Below are positions 56,940 to 64,000 of a stretch of DNA of 64,000 nucleotides, piece by piece. Within the stretch, counting starts at the first letter, position 1, and each line of letters opens with the position of its first letter. This stretch comes from Isoetes taiwanensis. Its lineage: Eukaryota; Streptophyta; Lycopodiopsida; Isoetales; Isoetaceae. Location of the stretch: positions 607,912 to 671,911 of the forward strand of contig JAJEKV010000155.1 in the NCBI GenBank assembly GCA_021234155.1, read 5' to 3'. The notes below the pieces were generated by a model that searched no databases, had not been told where the DNA came from, and saw nothing but the letters and a program-made list of their open reading frames with translations. The translations under genes and the position numbers were made by a program.

Positions 56940-59145
56940 AAGTACGATATAAGCGCACTAGGCTTGGAGTGGGTTCATGAGCAGAAGGTCCACTAGTTGT
57001 CCGTGTCGAGTCGAGTTTGGCTCTGTTAGACATGATAGTTAGTCTCGGAGCAAATTGGTTGCTTTGAATTCAAACACAAAGTCAAAACCCCATTTCAAGC
57101 CCGTTGAGCTTGAACCGGAGGAACACTTCATTTCCCATCGTATACGCCCTCGTCGTCGGGGAAATTTGGGGTTTGGCACATCCGTATGGTGGATGGCCAT
57201 TTTTTCTTTTCCAAGATGTTTCTTGGGGTATGAGCTACCATTTGAACGGTGGGATTAGCAGATGGAGCAGTTTTCGTACCCCGATACTTAAACCCTACGA
57301 AATCTGTAGGGTTTATGTTTTGGCAGCCCTCCCTGCCTTTGAATTGGTTGAGAGCTTGCGATGCGGGGGGTTTCCTCGAGGGTTAAAAAAAAGACAACAA
57401 AAAACCCTTTTCCTGTGCACCGATTCCAAACTTGCCCCATCGCGATGTCTCATTCCAAGCTAGACGTTGTAGACCTCACCGATGCGACAAGCACTCAGCG
57501 TGCGGTTGCATCTAGAGTGGTAGAGTTACCCCGGAACACAATTTTGAGGAGTATAAGATCGACCAAAAGTCCGAATTCTTGAAAGTACATGCTATGTCTA
57601 GATCTATATATAAAGCGCTTAGGTCATGCGAGTGGGTTCATGAGCGTAAGGTCCACTAGTTGCCCGCGGTCGAGTCGAGTTTGGCTCATAGACATGATAG
57701 TTAGTCTCGGAGCAAAATTGATTGCTTCAATTCAAACACAAAAGTCAAAACCCCATTTCAAGCCCGCTGGAGCTGCCGAACCGAGGAACACTTCATTTCG
57801 GCCGCCGTGTCGTCGAAGGGGGAAATTTGGGGTTTGGCACATCCGTATGGTGGATGGCCATTTTTTCTTTTCCAAGATGTTTCTTGGGACATGAGCTACC
57901 ATTTGAACGGTGGGATTAGCAGATGGAGCAGTTTTGATACCCCGATACTTAAACCCTACGAAATCTGTAGGGTTTATGTTTTGGCAGCCCTCCCTGCCTT
58001 TGAATTGGTTGAGAGCTTGCGTGTAGGGTTTTCTCGAGGGTTCGAAGAGAAGGATAACAAAAAAAAACACTTTCCAGGCACCGATTCCAAGCTTTCCCCA
58101 TCGCGATGTCTCATTCCAAGCTAGACGTTGTGACCTCAGAGCATGCCAGAAGGCACCTAATGCGACAGTACTAGCGTGCGGTTGCATCTAGAGCGGTAGA
58201 GTTACCCTGGAACACAATTTTGAGGAGTATAAGATCGACCAAAAGTCTGAATTGCTGAGTACATGCTACGTCTAGACGATATAAGCGCACTAGGCTGGGA
58301 GTGGGTTCATGAGCAGAAGGTCCACTAGTTGCCCGTGTCGAGTCGAGTTTGGTTCTGTTACACATGATAGTTAGTCTCTGGAGCAAAATTGGTTGCTTCG
58401 AATTCAAACACAAAGTCAAAACCCCATTTCAAGCTCGCTGGAGCTGCCGAACTGGAGGAACACTTCATTTCCCGTCATGCGCCTATGTCAGAAAGGGGGA
58501 AATTTGGGGTTTGGCACATCCGTATGGTGGATGGCCATTTTTTCTTTTCCAAGATGTTTCTTGGGGCATGAGCTACCATTTGAACGGTGGGATTAGCAGA
58601 TGGAGCAATTTTGGTACCCCGATACTTAAACCCTACGAAATCTGTAGGGTTTATGTTTTGGCAGCCCTCCCTGCCTTTGAATTGATTGAGAGCTTGCGTG
58701 CAGGGTTTCCTCGAGGGTTCAAAAAAAAAGATAACAAAAAAAACCCTTTCCAGGCACCGATTCCAAACTTGCCCCATCGTGATGTCTCATTCCAAGCTAG
58801 ACGTCGTGACCTCAGAGCATGCCAACGCAATTTTGAGGAGTATAAGATCGACCAAAAGTCCGAATTGCTGAGTACTTGCTACGTCTAGACGATATAAGCG
58901 CACTAGGGTCGGGAGTGGGTTCATGAGCGTAAGGTCCACTAGTTGCCCGTGGTCGAGTCGAAGTTTGGCTCTGTTAGACATGATAGTTAGTCTCTGGAGT
59001 AAATTGGTTGCTTCGAATTCAAACACAAAGTCAAAACCCCATTTCAAGCTCGCTGGAGTTGCCGAACTGGAGGAACACATCATTTCTCGTCGTGCTGCCT
59101 ACGTCAGAAAGGGGGAAATTTGGGGTTTGGCACATGTTTTGTTCT
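56940..59145. repeat. Tandem array of 615-680-bp units
   Basis: Landmark gaaatttggggtttggcaca occurs at 57161, 57822, 58500 and 59115, giving spacings of 661, 678 and 615 bp. Units are partial at both ends. Each complete unit holds a TATA-like gatataagcgc, an inverted repeat AAACCCTAC/GTAGGGTTT (for example near 57289-57314), and a shared open frame of about 100 codons (words GLAHPYGGWPFFLFQDVSWG and ILKPYEICRVYVLAALPAFE). Several longer ORFs on both strands are readings of this same repeat. Confidence 0.9.
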
Positions 59146-61140
59146 AAGTTCTTTGCTCAAGTGAAGTTAATTATCCAACATCTATTGCCTTGTTGCTAAA
59201 TGGTACAATGGATATGAATATTGTTTGAGTTTAAAAAGGATCATACTCTAAAAGTAGTGCAAAAATAGATATAATAGTTGGAATTACAAGTTAATGTAAG
59301 AAATTATGCTCAAAGTCTATGATGACTTTAAGGATTGAAACAAATATATCAAAAAGTCAATAACGTAAAACAATATACTAACATGCATATAGTAAATAAG
59401 CATGTGCCAAAAACATATAACACACTTCCAAAATCAAATGTGGTTTTTGAACTAATAAGAAAAACTTGAGAGGATTGAAACCAGGTTAAAACCATGTATC
59501 TGATCATGCTAACTAGTATGTAAAATTATCATAGATTATAATATTGACAATGTAGGCTCAAAAATCACCTCCTAAACTAGCAATAATTTTAAGAAACTAG
59601 TGTAAGACATATAATTAGTATAAGAACTATGATCAAACTAGTAGTGATATTACAAAACCATGAAAGTCATCTAGTTTTCATTGACATTACGAGTTGCATG
59701 TATTAAAAACCATCATTATACTAGTTTCCATAATGATTATGAATGCGAGTTAATTTTTGGGGGCCTTGTGTGTTGCGTTGCTCTTTGTCCTTTGTCCAGG
59801 TTCTGTGTTTCATATATTTGTAATGGTTATCTTACTTTCTTTTATCTTTCATCAGATATCTACAAAGAAGCTTCTCAATTCTTCTTGAAGGAAATAGATT
59901 TCATATCATTCTCTTTCCATAGATCCTCTTTTGCATAGATGCATCAAGAGGTAATGCATGAATTTTCTTGCTTTCTCGCGTTATTATATTAATTCATTGT
60001 CAAATTCATTAATACATGCTAGGTTTCAGTCCTCCAGTTCAAAGGCTTCTTTGTGCTCTAACATCATTGCGATTTAGCCCGAGGTTGTGGTTATGGTCAA
60101 GACGATTCAAGGTACTAAGTCACGTTCGCATCAAGAGGTAATGCATGGATCTTATTTTATTAAATCATTGTCAAATTTATGTATACCTACTAGGTTGCGG
60201 TCCTCCGCCTCAAGGGCTTCTTTTAAAGTAGAATATTGTGGCCGAGGTTGTGGTTACTACGGTCTTCATCAAGAGACATGCTTCTAATTGAAGGTGCGGT
60301 CATGTTCCTTCGTCGTGCGTTATTACAAGTTCTATGCTGATTTCCTTTTACTGCATCCTTTGGTTAGGTTATCCTTCGTTACCGTGATATGCTTTTGCTT
60401 TCTCTAGAAACCAATTTTGTTGCACCTTCCTCTAATTTTCTGCTCAGCAAGCAATAAAGCAAGATGTTGGGGTAACCAAGGGATGTTCCATTATTTTAGA
60501 GATCCTTTTGTCTAATTTGATTTTTCTTTTTAAAGCACATGCATGTTTGTATACTTGGGCATAAATTCTCTAACATCATGCCTGATGTTGTACACCTTAT
60601 GCTTGATTACGGACCTATTGTGACTTGATGGGGGACCTATTGTGACTGCAAAGACATAGCAGTTATAACAATGTTAATATCCTCCGTAATCAATCTATTT
60701 ATATCCAAATGGAGGGACATGGTAGATTCTGCATAGAAAAGTTAAACGTAGTTGAGTTTGGGATTCATATATAGTTAAATTTATGATCCAAATTGTGAGT
60801 TTGTTCTTTGATAATGCGCCATTACAGATTGGTATATTCATTACAAGTGCATGTTATGGTAAGATAGGCCATTTCTTTCTATGAAGCCTTTGAAGCTTTT
60901 CCATCTCTTTATTCTGTTTTAGGTGTTAAAAGTTCTACATCCGGTTGTAGGTCACTAAACAATTACTGCGATGGATGGTTGTTTACTTTCTCGGGCAAAC
61001 TCTCTATGGTCTTGGAGGTTAGATTTGTCCTTAAAAGATAGCGATTTATCAATGCCACTGATTTTTATTTGCTTATCATTTGGCAACTTTGCAATTGCTG
61101 ATGGTCTTGGCATAATTGATATCATTACGTAGGTGATTTA
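59146..61140. other. Intergenic DNA with a small duplication
   Basis: AT-rich. A block with gcatcaagaggtaatgcatg and a following gtcctcc-caaaggcttctt appears twice (about 59941-60055 and 60128-60230). No gene recognised. Confidence 0.55.
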
Positions 61141-61144
61141 TTGT

Positions 61145-62345
61145 AAAGATGGTCTTATTGCATAGCAGATGTTGCAGCACCATCCTTAGAAGTAAGTGTA
61201 AATGATATACAAGGAAATAGTCTTTGCAATGCGCATTTGTGTAGATTAGCCATCGCATTTCGTGCAAATTAAGTCCTTTTATTTTTCTTACTTACTAACA
61301 TGTTTTAAGCTATATCTCTAGAGGAGTTGTGGCAACAAACATACACTAGGGGATCTTTTCACATTCGAAGAGTCATATCTATCCTGGTAAGCCACTTTGA
61401 GTGGCGTATTTACTGCCAAATACAATTCGATTTTCTGCCTCCAAAACGTACCCACATTTTTCCTACTCATTCTCTAATTCTTTTCTCTTTAAACATTTCT
61501 GTTATTTATTGCAGATTACATTTGTTTGAGACAGAGTGACATAATATTGTTCATAGACAAAATTTAGAGGTTCTGCTACCAAAGTTGCCAATGTATGTCC
61601 ATGAACCATGCTTATGCAAGATTGCTTAATATTAGATATTTTCATATGTTTCAAGGTTAGCACATATGTTGAGTAGAAGTTCAGATCTAGGAACTTTTGA
61701 TTTATTTCCAACCCATTGTTCAAAAGTTCTGGCATTGTTTAACTGTAGCAAGGAAGTAGTTCTTATATTGTATTAACAGTTCAAGGGCTGCAATAATGTA
61801 GATTTTTCCAAGGACATTTTTATTGCATAGCAGATGTTGCAGCACCATCCTTAAAAGTAAGTGTAAATGCAGATACAAGGAAATAGTCTTTGCATTGTGC
61901 ATTTTGTGCAGATCAGCCATCGCATTTCATCAGCCATCGCATTTCGTGCAAATTAGGTCCTATTTTTCTTGCTTACTAACATGTTTTAAGCTATATCTCT
62001 AGAGGAGCTGTGGAAAGCTATATCTCTAGAGGAGCGGGATCTTTTCACATTCAAGAATCATATCTATTCCGATATAAGCCACTTTGAGTGGCGTATGTAC
62101 CGCCAAATACAATTCGATTTTCTCGCCTTCAAAAGGTAGCCACATGTTCCCTACTCATTCTCTAATTCTTTTCTCTTTAAACATTTCGCTATTTATTGTA
62201 GATTACATCCGCTTTGAGACAGAGTGACATGATATTGTTCATAGAAAAATTATAGAGGTTCCGCTAATAAGAGTTGCCAATGTATGTCCATGAACCATGC
62301 TTATGCAAGATTGCTTAATATTAGATATTTTCATATACTTGCCAA
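61145..62345. repeat. Direct duplication of about 0.6 kb, spacing about 675-690 bp
   Basis: The stretch from attgcatagcagatgttgca to gattgcttaatattagatat is present at about 61157-61650 and again at about 61831-62335, with indels and substitutions. No coding frame is conserved between the copies. Confidence 0.8.
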
Positions 62346-64000
62346 GGTTCGGTTCTCAATCGCATTGTGATACTTCATTAGTGTCATCCCCACTTTGAAT
62401 TTCACTTAATTGCCATTTTATATTAAAGAAAGAATATGCTCGAACTTTCACAGCTGTGATTCCACAATGAATTCAATAAAGGTTGGTGGCATGTGTCATT
62501 GCAAATGCGTATTTGTTTAAGGCCTAAGAATGCTGCGGTAGTCCATCACAATTACTACTTTGGCAAGCTTTTATAATTTATGTGGAGCAAAGAAACAGAG
62601 GTTGCATATTGCATTATCAAATCGTAGTTCCTATGCAGCTGCACATGGAAAGAAACACCAAAAATTAGGCAGGTCAAACATTCAAGGGTATGAAAATGGC
62701 GCTGCAATGTACTTGGCAAGATAGGGTCATCATATTGCAATTGCATTGTAGCATTAAACCATCGGGGAACAAAGGTGTTTGAACAATATAACATTAATTG
62801 TCCCATTCCTTCTTCAATCGACTACACAATAAGAGTCAAGATAGTTGATCAACATTAGGTTCCATTAAAAGCAATGTTACCTTGCATTTAATTGAAACTA
62901 GCATGTACACAATTGTAGAAAAGGTCTCTTATGATACCTTTGCGTAGACACAATGAAGCTTCATTAGGCCAACATTAACGTAACACAACTGACACTACTA
63001 AAGCCTAGCTATGTACCCTCATGGCACATCAAAAAGATTCTAAAGCCTAGCTATGTAGCCTCATGCCACATCAAAAAATTATGATACTTTAAATCTAGGC
63101 GACGTAAGAACAATCGTACATACTAAAGACTAGCAACGTTGCCTTGCGAGTTGCATTTCTTGACTGTAGCAAGGCAAATAGTTCTTATATTGTATTAACA
63201 GTTTTCAAGAGCTCCAACAATGTAGATTTTTCCAAGGACATTGTTATTCTTTAGTCAATTGAATATCACTTCAAAGTGATGTGTAGATTTTTCCAAGGAC
63301 ATTGTTATTCTTTAGTCAATTGAATATCACTTCAAAGTGATGTCATTGTCAATCACATTGAATACAAGAATTACCAAAAGCTCTCTGCCAATATTATTTT
63401 CACAATGCCAATACCAATATTTGAAGAAGATAGGGTTTGTCATCCGGGGTTAAAATGTGGTGTCCTATTTATATCATAATAAACTTTAGGCGTGATTAAC
63501 ATGATAATAAAATCATGTAAATACACACGGAAAGATGGAGCAGCTCGGATTGTTAGATGCTACTAATGCGCTATGCTCCAAAATCTTTAAGGCATTCAGA
63601 TTGTTATACTGCATCCTTCAGGGTGTTTTGCATCTTCCAGGGCATTTATTGTTGATGTTGTGTCCTCAAGTCTCAAATTCTTCTCTTGCTAAATCAGCCA
63701 TATGAATTTGATGTCTGTAATAGAATCGTGGGTGTTGCACACCAGTTCAAACCTTAGAATGCAAGAAAAAAAAGGGTTTTCTAAAAGCAATATTGGTTTA
63801 TTTCTTTGATAATGATAGTGGCGATGGTTGAGAATGCTTTACATTCAAATTTCGATGTTAGCAGAGCTTTGCACTTATAGTATATCCTTGGTTAGTGCTA
63901 CTATTTTCTAGAAGTCTGCATAATGAAAGCTCAAGAACATGAATGTACAAGGAGAACAACAATTGTTTTTTAGACACTACATCTTTACATGTCCTCTCTT
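62346..64000. other. Intergenic DNA with short tandem repeats
   Basis: A 43-bp duplication (taaagcctagctatgta...) lies near 62998-63075, and a 59-bp perfect tandem duplication (gtagatttttccaaggacat...) near 63222-63342. The latter's start also matches 61798-61820. No gene seen up to the window end. Confidence 0.6.

Overview
The window looks like nuclear DNA of a land plant. The evidence is spliced plant-type gene fragments (calreticulin, an F-box gene whose first residues resemble plant F-box proteins), a Copia retrotransposon primed by initiator tRNA-Met, a Mutator-like element (MULE) with a 9-bp target duplication, and a Helitron with a plant-style end (GC hairpin then CTAG). The DNA is AT-rich and almost entirely repetitive. 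One degenerate transposase family (11.1-14.0 kb) is one I remember mainly from mosses, lycophytes and ferns, so a seed-free plant is possible, but this is weak. I see no intact cellular gene, rRNA, tRNA or CRISPR array.

Layout. 1-2360: 3' end of an LTR retrotransposon that starts left of the window. 2472-6735: a dispersed repeat split by a 3.8-kb DNA transposon (2790-6616, target duplication TTGA). The unsplit repeat lies at 36468-36897. 6736-11040: mostly unassigned, with a DUF8039-like fragment, one open frame flanked by GC palindromes, and low-complexity tracts. 11104-14022: a degenerate D-D-D transposase-like gene. 14422-28550, minus strand: the 3' exons of a calreticulin pseudogene, split by a nest of elements. 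A Copia element (15041-28473) sits in an intron, a Helitron (20350-28338) sits in the Copia 3' LTR, a LINE fragment sits in the Helitron, and a 334-bp TRIM sits in the LINE. 28642-35395: a minus-strand LTR element with target duplication TTCCT, no visible pol, and an unrecognised long open frame.

37155-50590: a 13.4-kb MULE with about 240-bp terminal inverted repeats, inserted into the F-box of an F-box gene (duplication TGCCTTGGC). It carries a broken MULE transposase with a SWIM finger, a ULP1-like protease gene, two diverged paralogous genes of no family I recognise, a basic and an acidic small gene, and kilobase arrays of a 14-bp motif that also occurs once in each terminal inverted repeat.

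50881-64000: AT-rich DNA with several local duplications, a tandem array of roughly 615-680-bp units (about 56.9-59.1 kb) and one 124-codon open frame. I recognise no cellular gene there.

The coding content is that of mobile elements and the genes they interrupted. The most distinctive material is the MULE: its passenger gene pair and the amplification of its end motif into long palindromic arrays.
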